In this document: piece by piece, positions 9,203 to 19,439 of the stretch
Layout of the letters: each line of letters opens with the position of its first letter
Position numbering within the stretch: the first letter of the stretch is position 1
Assembly (NCBI GenBank): GCA_963834365.1
Contig: CAWIBS010000021.1
Span: forward strand, 124,001 to 188,000
Source of the DNA: CAWJAP01 sp963834365
GTDB lineage: Bacteria > Acidobacteriota > Vicinamibacteria > Vicinamibacterales > Vicinamibacteraceae
Reading direction: 5' to 3'
DNA length: 64,000 nucleotides
The notes under the pieces: model-generated
Databases searched by the model: none
Told to the model about the DNA's origin: nothing
The model's input: only the letters and a program-made list of their open reading frames with translations
Program-made: the position numbers and the translations under genes

Positions 9203-9688
9203 ATGCAGATAGAGATGACAATCAAGGGCCTCATGCTCGACCCGGTCACGAACATGCCGATCGTGCTTCTTCGCGACCTCGATGGCCAGCGCGTGCTGCC
9301 AATCTGGATCGGCGTACCCGAAGCGAATGCGATTGCGCTGCAAATCGAGAACGTCGCCATGCCGCGGCCCATGACGCACGATCTGCTCAAGAACGTCATC
9401 GAGGATCTCCAAGGCTCGGTCGAGCGGATCATCGTCTCCGACCTGAAGGAAAACACGTTCTTCGCCATCATCCAGCTTCAGGTGCGAGGCGAACGAGTGG
9501 CGGTCGATGCCCGTCCCAGCGATGCGATCGCCCTGGCTCTCCGGTCGCGCGCACCCATCTTCGTCGAGGACCACGTCATCGAGCATGCGCGGCACGTCGA
9601 GCCCTCGACGCAGACCGGTGAACCGGAGCGCCTGCAGAAATGGCTCGAGAGCCTGGATCCCGACGATATGGGCAAGTACAAGATGTAG
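9203..9688 (+). CDS. Bifunctional nuclease-family (DUF151) protein
   Basis: Small protein of the BFN/DUF151 family; some plant members have DNase and RNase activity, while bacterial roles are poorly known. The motif run is standard: GLMLDPVTNMPIVLLRD, LPIWIGVPEANAIAL, RPMTHDLL and VDARPSDAIALALR. AGGAG at 9191-9195 is 7 bases before the ATG at 9203, which gives 161 residues. An ATG at 9197 is in frame but only 1 base from the ribosome site. It follows miaB without a gap and precedes parA, an arrangement that suggests co-transcription. Confidence 0.9.
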   Translation: MQIEMTIKGLMLDPVTNMPIVLLRDLDGQRVLPIWIGVPEANAIALQIENVAMPRPMTHDLLKNVIEDLQGSVERIIVSDLKENTFFAIIQLQVRGERVAVDARPSDAIALALRSRAPIFVEDHVIEHARHVEPSTQTGEPERLQKWLESLDPDDMGKYKM

Positions 9689-9722
9689 GCTACAATCCGT
9701 CGCGTTGCCAGAACGGGCATCC

Positions 9723-10478
9723 ATGATTGTCGCTATCGCGAACCAGAAGGGCGGTGTGGGGAAGACCACCACCGCCATCAACCTGAGCGCCGCACTCGCC
9801 CTCAGAGGCAAGCCCACACTCCTCATTGACCTGGATCCGCAGGGGAACAGCTCGCTGACCTATGTAGATCACCGGAACATCGAACGCAGCGTCTACGACG
9901 CGCTGGTCGATCCCGCGTGCGAGTTCAAGGACATTGTCATACCGACCCCACACCCGCACCTGCACGTGGCGCCGGCGCGGATCAGCCTGGCTAAGATCGA
10001 GGGCAAACTGGTAGGGGAGTTGGACGCACATTTCAGGCTGAAGGATCGCCTGGACTCCGTCCGGCCGATGTTCGACTACATCGTCATTGACTGCCCGCCG
10101 ACGCTGGGACTGCTGACCGTCAACGCCCTGGTCGCATCGACGCACCTGCTCATTCCCATCCAGTCGTCCTATTTCGCACTGGAGGGCACGGACGATCTGC
10201 TGGAGACAGTGGAAAAAGTCCGCGCGCGTGCGAATCCTGCGCTTCAAATCGTCGGCGTCGTAATCACGATGCACGACCGGCGAACCTCTCTGGCCCGGGA
10301 CATCAAGGGTCAGATCAGTAAGGTATTCGGCCCCAAGGTGTTCAAGACTCTCATCAGCAAGAGCGTCAGGCTTGAAGAGAGCCCCGCTTACAAAGAATCG
10401 ATTTTCAGCTTTGCGCCCGATTCTTCCGGCGCCACTGAGTACTACCGCCTCTCGGAGGAGGTCATCGAACGTGTCTAG
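9723..10478 (+). CDS. parA: Chromosome-partitioning ATPase ParA/Soj
   Basis: Deviant-Walker ATPase that with ParB segregates chromosome origins. Residues 7-16 (NQKGGVGKTT) are the deviant Walker A with both lysines, and DYIVIDCPPTLGLLTVNAL is the Walker B region. At 251 residues it is a Soj-type ParA with no N-terminal HTH. parB starts inside its last codons (10471). No confident parS was seen in the window. Confidence 0.96.
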   Translation: MIVAIANQKGGVGKTTTAINLSAALALRGKPTLLIDLDPQGNSSLTYVDHRNIERSVYDALVDPACEFKDIVIPTPHPHLHVAPARISLAKIEGKLVGELDAHFRLKDRLDSVRPMFDYIVIDCPPTLGLLTVNALVASTHLLIPIQSSYFALEGTDDLLETVEKVRARANPALQIVGVVITMHDRRTSLARDIKGQISKVFGPKVFKTLISKSVRLEESPAYKESIFSFAPDSSGATEYYRLSEEVIERV

Positions 10479-11301
10479 ACGAGGGCTGCCCGAAACCGCC
10501 CGTATGCGGCACGACGAACACTACGTCGAAGCCCTGGCTGCCTCGGCCTCGTCGCCGATTGGGCGACTCCTGCCGATCGACCAGATCGACCCCAACCCCA
10601 ACCAGCCGCGACAGGTCATGGGCGACCTTTCCGAACTGATGGCCTCGATCGCCGAGAAGGGGATCATCGAGCCGATCATCGTTCGCCGACGCGGCCAGCG
10701 ATTTCAGATCATCGCGGGAGAGCGGCGATACCAGGCCGGCGTGCAGGTCGGCCTGACAGAGGTTCCCGTTGTCATCCGGGACGTGGACGACGTCGAAGTC
10801 ATCGAGCTGGCGCTGATCGAGAACCTTCAGCGGAAGGACCTGACGCCGTTTGAGGAAGCCGAAGCACTGGCTCATCTCAGCAGTCACGGCTTGACCCACG
10901 ACCAGCTCGCCAAACGTGTGGGGAAGTCCCGAACGGCGATTACCGAGTCGCTGGCCCTCAACCAGATGCCCGAAGACGTCCGAAATCTATGTCGGCTGGC
11001 AGACATTCACTCTAAATCGTTGCTTTTACAGATAGTTAGGCAGTCAGACCACGATAAAATGCTCGCCCTCATCGAGCGAGTATCCAGCCAGGCCGCCGGA
11101 GAGCAGCCGGTGACCCGCGAGCAGTTGCGATCGGCGGGCAAGAAGCCGAAGGCAGGCCGTCCGAAAGCCTACATCTTTCAGTACCGGCCACCGAGCAAGG
11201 CCTTTTCGCTGAAGCTCAACTTCCGGAAAGCTGACGTGGAACCGGCGGAAGTCATCGCCGCCTTGCAAGACATCATCGAGGACCTCCGAAAGACCTCATA
11301 G
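10471..11301 (+). CDS. parB: Chromosome-partitioning protein ParB
   Basis: CTP-dependent clamp that loads at parS. The 276-residue protein starts at GTG 10471, overlapping the parA stop, with GGAGG about 10 bases upstream. Seen in order: the N-terminal nuclease-like fold with IDPNPNQPRQ and the CTP-binding motif GERRYQAG, the block ELALIENLQRKDLTPFEEAEA, an HTH (THDQLAKRVGKSRTAITESLAL), and a C-terminal dimerisation segment. A longer in-frame ATG start inside parA has no ribosome site and was rejected. Confidence 0.94.
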   Translation: MSRRGLPETARMRHDEHYVEALAASASSPIGRLLPIDQIDPNPNQPRQVMGDLSELMASIAEKGIIEPIIVRRRGQRFQIIAGERRYQAGVQVGLTEVPVVIRDVDDVEVIELALIENLQRKDLTPFEEAEALAHLSSHGLTHDQLAKRVGKSRTAITESLALNQMPEDVRNLCRLADIHSKSLLLQIVRQSDHDKMLALIERVSSQAAGEQPVTREQLRSAGKKPKAGRPKAYIFQYRPPSKAFSLKLNFRKADVEPAEVIAALQDIIEDLRKTS

Positions 11302-11508
11302 ACCTCCGAACCGAGTCAGGGTCTCCGGGCAGCTCCACATCCAAACGCGACCGAACGAGAGGTTCAACCGGTCGGCAAATTTGCCATACCACTCGACCCA
11401 AAGGAACGCGTCGCGCTCCGGGTTGGTTTGACCTTCGTCCGACCTGGGCACGGACGGAGCCTGGACCAGGTACCACTGAAGGCGGGTGGGCGCCAGGCGC
11501 TCCGCCAC
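11296..11508 (-). CDS. Small hypothetical protein (70 residues)
   Basis: An open frame facing parB and overlapping its last 6 bases. The product is aromatic-rich near the C-terminus (LWVEWYGKFADRLNLSFGRVWMW), with codon use less GC-extreme than the neighbours. No family is recognised. It could be a real small gene, a fragment of a larger one, or chance. The region 11509-11734 upstream includes an AT-rich patch (11550-11610) unlike the rest of the window, and I see no other gene in it. Confidence 0.3.
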   Translation of the reverse strand: MAERLAPTRLQWYLVQAPSVPRSDEGQTNPERDAFLWVEWYGKFADRLNLSFGRVWMWSCPETLTRFGGL

Positions 11509-11734
11509 AGGAACGAGGCACGAACGTCGCCCACGCTAGGCCTTCGTCATCCTAAAAGTTAACATAATATGTGTTATTGGACTCAAGACGAATAGCCTGA
11601 AAAGAGCCCCTGTTGAAGGTTTGTGGATGGCTGGCTCGGGCTGTTGCCCGAACGCGCCGCCCCTCAGGTTCCAGCCCACCGCTGGATTGCCCGGCCTTTG
11701 ATATCGTGAGGCTGGTTCGGCAGTTCGACAAGCA

Positions 11735-14132
11735 ATGCTGCGCACACTCGACCGCTACGTCATCCGGGAGGTCCTCACCCCGTTCGCCTTCGCCCTGGCG
11801 CTGTTCACGTTCGTCCTCCTCGTGAACCCGCTCATGGAAGAGGCGCGGCGCCTCATCGAGAAGGGCGTCGGCTCCCAGACCATCCTGAAGATCCTGGTCA
11901 TGCTGGCGCCGCACGCGCTCGGGATCTCGATCCCGATCGCGCTCCTGGTCGGGCTCCTCATCGGGCTGGGCCGGCTCTCAGCCGACCGGGAGGCGGTGGC
12001 ACTGCAGGCGTGCGGCGTCAGCCTGACCCGGCTGCTCCGCCCGGTCGCCGTGGTGTCGGTGCTCGCGACACTCGCGACGACCTACGTCATGGTCATCGCC
12101 ATTCCCGAAGGCAATCGGCGCTACCAGGCGATCCTGGCCGAGGTCGTGGCGGCGCGCATCGAAAGCGAAATCAAGCCCCGCGTCTTCTTCGAGGACTTTC
12201 CAAACCTGACGCTGTACGCCCGGGATGTGTCGTCCACCGGTGGCGGATGGCGCGACATCTTCCTCGCCGACCGCCGGAATCAAGCCCAGCTGCAGATTCT
12301 CGTGGCGCGCAAGGGCCAGCTCATCATCCACCGGGACCGCCTCAAGGTGGACCTCATCCTCGAGGACGGGAGCCAGCATCGGCTCGACAAGAAGGACGAC
12401 ACCAAATACGAAGTCCTCCGGTTCACGACCCAGACGATTGCCCTCGATTCCGGCCGAGGTCTTTCCCAAGACCCAAATCGTCCACGGCGCGGCCGAGATG
12501 ACCATTGCCGAGCTGCGCCGGGAGATTGAGGTGCGCCGCCGCCAAGGCCTCTCCACACACAACGAGACCATGTTCATCCACCAGAAGTTCTCCATTCCGG
12601 TGGCCTGTCTCGTCTTCGGCCTGATCGCGCTCTGCCTCGGCATCACCAACAGCAAGGACAGCAAGCACGCCAGCTTCGTGGTCGGCCTGGGGGTCGTGTT
12701 CGTCTACTGGATGTTCTTCCTGCTCGGTCAGGCGATGGCCCGCGCAAAGTGGCTGCCTCCCGAACTGGGGCGCTGGGTGCCGGACATCATCCTGGGCGTC
12801 GCGGGAATCGTGCTGCTCGTCTGGCGTCTCCGGTATTCGGACGCCGGCGTTCAGCTCACACTGCCTACTTTTCAAAGCCTCAGGGACCGCCTGCAAGCGG
12901 TCACCGGCTGGCTGGTCAGCCGCATCAAGCGCGCGCGGCCGTCAGCGTCGCCCCGCGCGCCGTCCTCAACGCCTTCCCCTGCCATGGCCGCAGCCGCTTC
13001 CCGGCCGTCGCGCGTCGTCGTCGTGGTTCGGATTCCGCAAGGATGGCTCCCCCGCTTTCGCCTGCTGGATGGATACGTCTCGAGGGCCTATCTGCGGATT
13101 CTCGCGCTCGCCTTCGCCGGAATGCTCGGCATTTTCTACATCGCGTCCTTCATCGACTGGTCCGATAACCTGTTCAAGGGACAGGCGACCGGCGTCCAGT
13201 TGGCGCTGTTCCTGTGGTACTCGACGCCGCAGTACGTCTACTACGTCCTGCCGCTCGCGGCACTGGTCGCGACGCTTGTGACCATCGGCCTGCTGACCCG
13301 CTCGAGCGAACTGATCGTGATGCGCGCGTGCGGCGTCAGCCTGTACCGCACCGCCGTGCCGCTGCTGGTCTTCGCCCTCCTCTGGAGCGGCGTGTTGCTG
13401 GCACTGGAAGAGACGGTGCTGGCACAGGCCAACCGCGGGGCCGCCGAGCTCAAGCACCTGATGCGCGGCGGCTCACCACGGACCTTCAACGTCCTGGCGA
13501 GACAATGGGTCACCGGCCGCGACGGGCGCCTCTACCACTACAACTACTTCGACCCCCGCGCGGCCGCTCTGAACGAGATCGAGATCTATCGGTTCGACCA
13601 GGCGAACTGGCGGATCGCCGAGCGCACACAGGCCCGCGCGGCGGTCTTCGACCGCACGGACTGGAGGGCGGCCCACGGCTGGATTCGCGGGTTCACAGAT
13701 CACAGCGTGACGACCTACCTCCCGTTCGCCGAGCGGCGGCTGCAGTTGGAGGCGCCCGGGTACTTCGGGACCGAACAGCCTGACGCGGAGCGGATGAGCT
13801 TCACCGATCTCCGGCAGTACATCGCGACCCTGAAGATCAGCGGCTTCGACGTCGTGCCCTTCACCGTCGCCCTGCACCGCAAGCTGTCGTTCCCGTTCGT
13901 CGCGCTCGTCATGACCTTGATCGGCGTACCGTTCGCCGTCACGACGGGACGCCGGGGCGCCCTCTACGGCATCGGCCTCGCGATCGGCCTCGCCATCTGC
14001 TACTGGGGACTGTTCGCGGTCTTCACCGCCATCGGCAGCGCCGGGATGCTGAGCCCGGTGCTGGCTGCCTGGGCGCCCAACGTGCTGTTCGTGTCGGCGG
14101 CAACGGCCATGCTGCTCACCGTCCGCACGTGA
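11735..14132 (+). CDS. LptF-LptG fusion: LPS-export permease (apparent frameshift)
   Basis: Inner-membrane permease that with LptB extracts lipopolysaccharide. The first half is LptF-like: MLRTLDRYVIREVLTPF, helices near the start, a periplasmic beta-jellyroll, then the C-terminal helix set after HNETMFIHQKFSIPVACLVF. A Ser/Pro/Ala linker (about residues 375-430) leads straight into a second permease (LLDGYVSRAYLRILALAF, RACGVSLYRTAVPL, LHRKLSFPFVALVMTLIGVPF), which is LptG-like. No stop or good start lies between them, so one protein of about 798 residues is encoded. One extra base near 12445 breaks the frame inside the LptF jellyroll; both frames show family sequence, so an indel error is likely. 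Confidence 0.88.
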
Positions 14133-14163
14133 CGCCCGGACCACGACACCCCGGCATCGCCGT

Positions 14164-14203
14164 ACAAACAGAAAGGGCGGGACGCCCCGAGAGCGTCCCG
14201 CCC
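14164..14203 (-). terminator. Rho-independent terminator of metK
   Basis: An 11-bp perfect stem (GGGCGGGACGC at 14175-14185 with its complement at 14193-14203) and a 7-base loop are followed on the minus strand by TTTCTGTTTG. It lies 45 bases past the metK stop. It may also halt lptFG transcripts coming the other way. Confidence 0.75.
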
Positions 14204-14247
14204 CGAATCCAACCCGGCCATGGCAGGGTTGCTGGATCTCGCGTCCG

Positions 14248-15399
<1,152 letters not shown>

Positions 15400-15549
15400 C
15401 TGCACTCCTTCAACGCGGTCCGGGCACGTGGCCACGCTCTCGGCACGCCGAACTGCGTCCAAAACCCATCAAGGGTAGCAGAGATGGCCCCTGGCGGGTC
15501 AACCGTTCCGGGCCTCTATGACACGTTCCGATCACGGCGGCAATGGTTT

Positions 15550-16470
15550 TCAGCGACGCGGATGGTAGCGATCGTACACGACGCGAAGGCGCGCCTCGAG
15601 GACGTGGGTATAGATCTGAGTCGAGGAGAGGTCGGCGTGGCCGAGCATCATCTGAATCGCCCGCAGATCGGCGCCGCGCTCGAGCAGATGGGTCGCGAAC
15701 GAGTGACGGACGACGTGCGGCGTCAGGTCCCGGACGATGCCCGCTCCCGTGCCGTACCGCTTGAGCAGCTTCCAGAAGCCGACGCGGGAGAACGGCGCGC
15801 CACGCGGGCCGCTGACGAAGAGCCACGGCGACGTGCGGCCGGCGAGAATCTCCAGCCGCGGGCCCGCCAGGTATCGACGCACCCACCCGACAGCGGATGC
15901 GCCGAGGGGGACGACCCGTTCCTTGGAGCCCTTCCCCACGCACGTGAGGTAGCCGGCATCGAGATTGATGTCCGCGAGCCGCAGCCGGACGAGCTCTGAA
16001 ACCCGCAGACCGGTGGCATACAGCACCTCGATGAGCGCGCGATCCCGCACGCCTCGCGGTGTCGCGCCGTCGGGTGCGTCGAGCAGGCGATCCACATCGT
16101 CCGCCGACAGATAGGTGGGCAACTGCGGCCACGCCCGCGGCGCGCGCAGGTCTTCGGCCGGGCTCGAGGTCACGCGGCGGTCGAGCACGAGGAACTTGTA
16201 GAACCCGCGGATGGCCGCGACCAGCCGCGCGACCGATCGAGGGGAGTAGCCGCGCGCCATCAGGTCGCGCACCGCCCGCTCGAGGTCCGCGAGGGTGACC
16301 GATTCGATGGCGAGCGACGCCCCGGCGGCGTATCGGCCGAAGATCAGCAGGTCTCGCCGGTAGCTTTCGAGCGTATGGTCGGCGAGCCGCCGCGCGACGC
16401 GGAGATGGTCGATGAAGGCCTCGAACAGCGCCAGAGCGGCCGGTGGTGGCGAGGGTTCGGGCGTGGTCAT
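15550..16470 (-). CDS. xerD: Tyrosine recombinase XerD
   Basis: Resolves chromosome dimers at dif. The 306-residue protein has an N-terminal SAM-like core-binding domain (about 10-100) and a C-terminal catalytic domain with all active residues visible: Arg in TGLRVSELV, Lys in GKGSKER, His and Arg in HVVRHSFATHLL, His in LGHADLSS and the nucleophile Tyr in TQIYTHV. It could also be called XerC; a sole Xer cannot be excluded. There are no att sites or other integrase context, so a housekeeping role is likely. Confidence 0.92.
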   Translation of the reverse strand: MTTPEPSPPPAALALFEAFIDHLRVARRLADHTLESYRRDLLIFGRYAAGASLAIESVTLADLERAVRDLMARGYSPRSVARLVAAIRGFYKFLVLDRRVTSSPAEDLRAPRAWPQLPTYLSADDVDRLLDAPDGATPRGVRDRALIEVLYATGLRVSELVRLRLADINLDAGYLTCVGKGSKERVVPLGASAVGWVRRYLAGPRLEILAGRTSPWLFVSGPRGAPFSRVGFWKLLKRYGTGAGIVRDLTPHVVRHSFATHLLERGADLRAIQMMLGHADLSSTQIYTHVLEARLRVVYDRYHPRR

Positions 16471-16476
16471 GCCAGA

Positions 16477-16505
16477 TTGACACCCCGGGGTGTGCGGGAT
16501 AGTAT
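16477..16505 (+). promoter_or_regulatory. Sigma-70-type promoter of murQ
   Basis: TTGACA at 16477-16482, 17 bases, TAGTAT at 16500-16505. The predicted start is about 32 bases before the murQ ATG. The spacer holds the palindrome CACCCCGGGGTG (16481-16492). Confidence 0.7.
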
Positions 16506-16543
16506 CCGCGCCGTCGGAGCGCCCTGCTGCCGAACGGTCCCGT

Positions 16544-17530
16544 ATGGCTCAGTCATCGAAGTGGGAGTCGCTGCCCACCGAAGCCCTCAACCCCAACAGC
16601 CTCGGCCTCGACAAAGCTCCCATCGGCGAGATCATCGACCTGATGATCGCCGAGGATCGGAAGGTAGTGAACGCCGTCCACCGCGAGCGCGATCGGCTCG
16701 CCCACGGTGTCGAAATCATCGCACAGGCGCTGCGGCGAAGCGGCCGCATCTTCTTTGTCGGCGCCGGCACCAGCGGCCGGCTCGGCGTCGTCGAAGCGGC
16801 GGAGATGCCGCCGACCTTCGGCACCTCGCCCGCGAGCGTACAGGCCATCATGGCCGGCGGCAAGGACGCGGTCTTCAAGGCGAAGGAAGGCGTCGAAGAC
16901 GACTACGAGGAGGGGGCGCGCGCGATCGCCCGCCTGCGACCGACCAAGAAGGATGTCGTCATCGGGGTGTCGGCGAGCGGGCTGACGCCCTTCGTGCGGG
17001 GCGCCCTGACACGCGCCCGCAAGAGCGGCCTGCGGATCATCTTCGTCACCTGCTGGCCCGGCGCCGACCTCCAGAACTTCGTCGATCTCATCATCGCCCC
17101 GAGCGTCGGCCCCGAGGTGCTGACGGGATCGACAAGGCTGAAGGCGGGCACCGCCACCAAGATGGTGCTCAACATGCTGACCACCATCGCCATGGTCCGC
17201 ATCGGCAAGACCTACGGCAATCTGATGGTGGACGTCCAGGCCAACTCCGAGAAGCTGAAGGATCGCGCGTGCCGCATCGTCGGCATGGTGACCGGCCTCG
17301 GCTACGAGGATGCCGGCGAACTGCTCAAGCGGGCGCGCTGGAACGTGAAGGTCGCGATCGTGATGCACAAGACCGGCGCCTCGTACTCGCGCGCCGTCGG
17401 CCGGCTGCGCCAGGCCGAGAGCTCGATGCGCGACGCCATCGGCGAGGACATCGAGCCCCGCCTCCGCACCCTCCTCCATCTCGACGACTCGCCAAAGAGC
17501 AAGGGCGATTCGAGCCCCGCCACCAGCTGA
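16544..17530 (+). CDS. murQ: N-acetylmuramic acid 6-phosphate etherase
   Basis: Cleaves the lactyl ether of MurNAc-6-phosphate to give GlcNAc-6-phosphate and lactate in peptidoglycan recycling. The 328-residue SIS-domain protein carries FFVGAGTSGRLGVVEAAEMPPTFG, VIGVSASGLTPFV and the MurQ signature EVLTGSTRLKAGTATKMVLNMLTT. Acidic residues of the AEMPPTFG loop correspond to the catalytic site of the family. It is divergent from xerD and convergent with nagB/nagK, which process the downstream amino sugars. Confidence 0.95.
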   Translation: MAQSSKWESLPTEALNPNSLGLDKAPIGEIIDLMIAEDRKVVNAVHRERDRLAHGVEIIAQALRRSGRIFFVGAGTSGRLGVVEAAEMPPTFGTSPASVQAIMAGGKDAVFKAKEGVEDDYEEGARAIARLRPTKKDVVIGVSASGLTPFVRGALTRARKSGLRIIFVTCWPGADLQNFVDLIIAPSVGPEVLTGSTRLKAGTATKMVLNMLTTIAMVRIGKTYGNLMVDVQANSEKLKDRACRIVGMVTGLGYEDAGELLKRARWNVKVAIVMHKTGASYSRAVGRLRQAESSMRDAIGEDIEPRLRTLLHLDDSPKSKGDSSPATS

Positions 17531-17556
17531 CGCGTGAGGCTGGTCGATCGGCGCGA

Positions 17557-18357
17557 CTAGCGCGATCGGCGCCTGCCGAGCTCGTGGATGCGCCCGCGGC
17601 GGCTCGCCGGGCCGACCACTCCGGACTTGCGCAGCTTCGACGCCGCTCCGTCGTCGAGCAGCACCTCCACGTCGTGGTGGAGCTGGAGCAGCGACGCCGG
17701 CACCGCGGTCGTGATCGGGCCCTCGATCGTGCGCGCGACGACACCCGCCTTGCGCGCACCGGTCGCGATCAGGACGATCGCCCGCGCCTGCATGATGGTC
17801 GCCACGCCCATGGACAGGGCTTCGCGGGGAACCTGGCGCAGATCGCCGTCGAAGAATCCGGCGTTGGCGCGGCGCGACGCCGCGGTCAGTCTCACGCGGT
17901 GCGACCAGGCCGACAACCGGGGCGCGGGCTCGTTGAAACCGATGTGGCCGTTCGCGCCGATGCCGAGGATCTGGAGATCGATCCCTCCCGCCCGCAGGAT
18001 CGTCGCCTCGAAGCGGGCGCACTCTGCCGCGGCGTCTGGCGCCTGCCCGTCGAGGAAGTGCGCGCGCAGCGCCGGCAGGTTGACGTGCCGGAACAAGTGC
18101 GTCTCCATGTACGAACGGTAGCTGCCCGGATGCTCGGGCGGCAGTCCCGCGAACTCGTCGAGGTTGAACGTCGTGGCCAGCCGGTAGTCGGTGACGCCCG
18201 AGGCGTGCAGCCGCGCCAGTTCCTCGTAGAGCGGGAGCGGCGTGCGCCCGGTTGCGAGACCGAGGACGAGCCTGGGGTTGGCACGCAGACAGACCGCGAG
18301 CCGCTTCGCGAGGGTTCGGGCGAGAGACCGTTCGTCGGAGAAGATGGCCAGTTTCAC
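17557..18357 (-). CDS. nagB: Glucosamine-6-phosphate deaminase
   Basis: Converts glucosamine-6-phosphate to fructose-6-phosphate and ammonia. The 266-residue protein has the sugar-phosphate loop LGLATGRTPLPLYEEL, the catalytic Asp in FNLDEFAGLP, and the second block ILGIGANGHIGFNEPAP. Its GTG start at 18357 overlaps the nagK stop by GTGA, so the pair is coupled. The C-terminus is Arg-rich. nagA (GlcNAc-6-P deacetylase), needed between MurQ/NagK and this enzyme, is not in the window. Confidence 0.93.
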   Translation of the reverse strand: MKLAIFSDERSLARTLAKRLAVCLRANPRLVLGLATGRTPLPLYEELARLHASGVTDYRLATTFNLDEFAGLPPEHPGSYRSYMETHLFRHVNLPALRAHFLDGQAPDAAAECARFEATILRAGGIDLQILGIGANGHIGFNEPAPRLSAWSHRVRLTAASRRANAGFFDGDLRQVPREALSMGVATIMQARAIVLIATGARKAGVVARTIEGPITTAVPASLLQLHHDVEVLLDDGAASKLRKSGVVGPASRRGRIHELGRRRSR

Positions 18358-19322
18358 GATGTCCTGTATCTGGGAAGGCGTGCGCCCCCGGCCAGCTCCG
18401 CGAGAGCCAGCGAGACGGCGCCACACGCCGGCTCGCGGTCGAGGGGCTGCACGCGGCTTCGAGGCGCGATCGCCAGCAGGTGCGCGGCGAGCGCATCCGC
18501 AAGGCGCGGCACCGCCTGCAGGATCCCGCCGGCGAGCACGAAGCTGAAGGTTTCCTCGGTCAATTCGAGGCGGCGCACGACCGACGCCGCACACGAGGCG
18601 AGCTCGCGAGCCCCGACCGCCAGGATCTCGGTCGCGACGGGATCGCCCGAATCGGCGGCACGCTGCACGGCCCGCGCGACGGCGGCGATCGCCGTCGGAC
18701 GGACCCGATCGTAAATCGCATGCACGAGCCCGGCCGCGTGCGCCGCGCCGAAATGTTCGAGGACGAGCGGTGTGAGCGCGGTGACGGGCCCGCGCCCATC
18801 CGCCTCACGCACCACGGCGCGCAGAGCGTGTCGGCCGATCCAGTAGCCACTGCCCTCGTCGCCCAGCACGTAGCCCCATCCGCCGGCACGGGCGGCCTCG
18901 TTGTGCGCGTTTCTGCCGTAGGCGATCGAGCCCGTCCCGGCAATCAGGACGACGCCGGGGGCCTCGCCGACGCCCGCCACCAGCGCGATGAGCGCGTCGT
19001 TGGCGATGACGATCCGGGCCTTGAAGCCGATGCGCCGCATCACCGCGGCGATGATCGACGCGTCGCTCTCCCGATCCACACCGGCCATTCCGAGGCAGAT
19101 CGCCGAGGGCCGCACCTCGCGGTCGCCGATCGCACGCTCCATCACGTCGTGGAGCACCTTCTCGACCTCGAGTTCCCCGACTGACTGGAGGTTGGCGCCG
19201 CCGCCCCGCGCCTCGGCAAGGAGGCGTCCGTCCGCGTCGGCGAGCAGGCACATCGTTTTCGTCCCGCCGGCGTCGATGCCGAGCACGACGGTTGATGCCT
19301 CGCTGGCATGTCCCGCGGTCAT
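18354..19322 (-). CDS. BadF/BadG-family N-acetylglucosamine kinase
   Basis: Likely phosphorylates GlcNAc (or a related amino sugar) recovered from the wall. The 322-residue ASKHA protein shows the phosphate-1 loop VLGIDAGGTKTMCLLAD, the phosphate-2 motif LIAGTGSIAYGRN and the eukaryote-type GlcNAc-kinase block GGWGYVLGDEGSGYWIGR. The start MTAGHASEAS is chosen because the -10 box and palindrome lie immediately upstream; the mRNA may be nearly leaderless. It is first in a two-gene operon with nagB. Confidence 0.88.
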   Translation of the reverse strand: MTAGHASEASTVVLGIDAGGTKTMCLLADADGRLLAEARGGGANLQSVGELEVEKVLHDVMERAIGDREVRPSAICLGMAGVDRESDASIIAAVMRRIGFKARIVIANDALIALVAGVGEAPGVVLIAGTGSIAYGRNAHNEAARAGGWGYVLGDEGSGYWIGRHALRAVVREADGRGPVTALTPLVLEHFGAAHAAGLVHAIYDRVRPTAIAAVARAVQRAADSGDPVATEILAVGARELASCAASVVRRLELTEETFSFVLAGGILQAVPRLADALAAHLLAIAPRSRVQPLDREPACGAVSLALAELAGGARLPRYRTS

Positions 19323-19328
19323 GCGCGC

Positions 19329-19347
19329 GCAGTATAACAAACTGGTT
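19329..19347 (-). promoter_or_regulatory. Operator-like palindrome over the -10 of nagK
   Basis: ATAAC-N6-GTTAT (19332-19347) is a perfect inverted repeat. It overlaps TATACT (19334-19329 on the minus strand), a good -10 box only 7 bases before the nagK ATG. The form resembles GntR-type operators. No regulator gene is visible nearby. Confidence 0.5.
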
Positions 19348-19398
19348 ATGGCCACTTTCCCGCCGCCTCGCACGCGTGGCGATGCGAGCCGGCGAGGT

Positions 19399-19427
19399 TT
19401 GACACCTCGATCCCCCGCTGTTACAGT
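19399..19427 (+). promoter_or_regulatory. Sigma-70-type promoter of the GHL10-symporter operon
   Basis: TTGACA at 19399-19404, 17-base spacer, TACAGT at 19422-19427. The first ATG is at 19440, so a start at 19458 (MCGLRWAG) may be the one used. Confidence 0.65.
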
Positions 19428-19439
19428 CCTCGGCCGTCG

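Noticed and set aside
15400..15549. Possible SAM riboswitch upstream of metK
   Set aside because: No recognisable SAM-I, SAM-II, SAM-IV or SAH aptamer pairing or conserved core could be found in the leader.
15550..16470. Phage or island integrase
   Set aside because: The protein is a standard XerD without att repeats, tRNA target or phage genes around it.
16553..18502. Long minus-strand open frame (649 codons) opposite murQ
   Set aside because: Antisense shadow of murQ and out-of-frame nagB; no family character.
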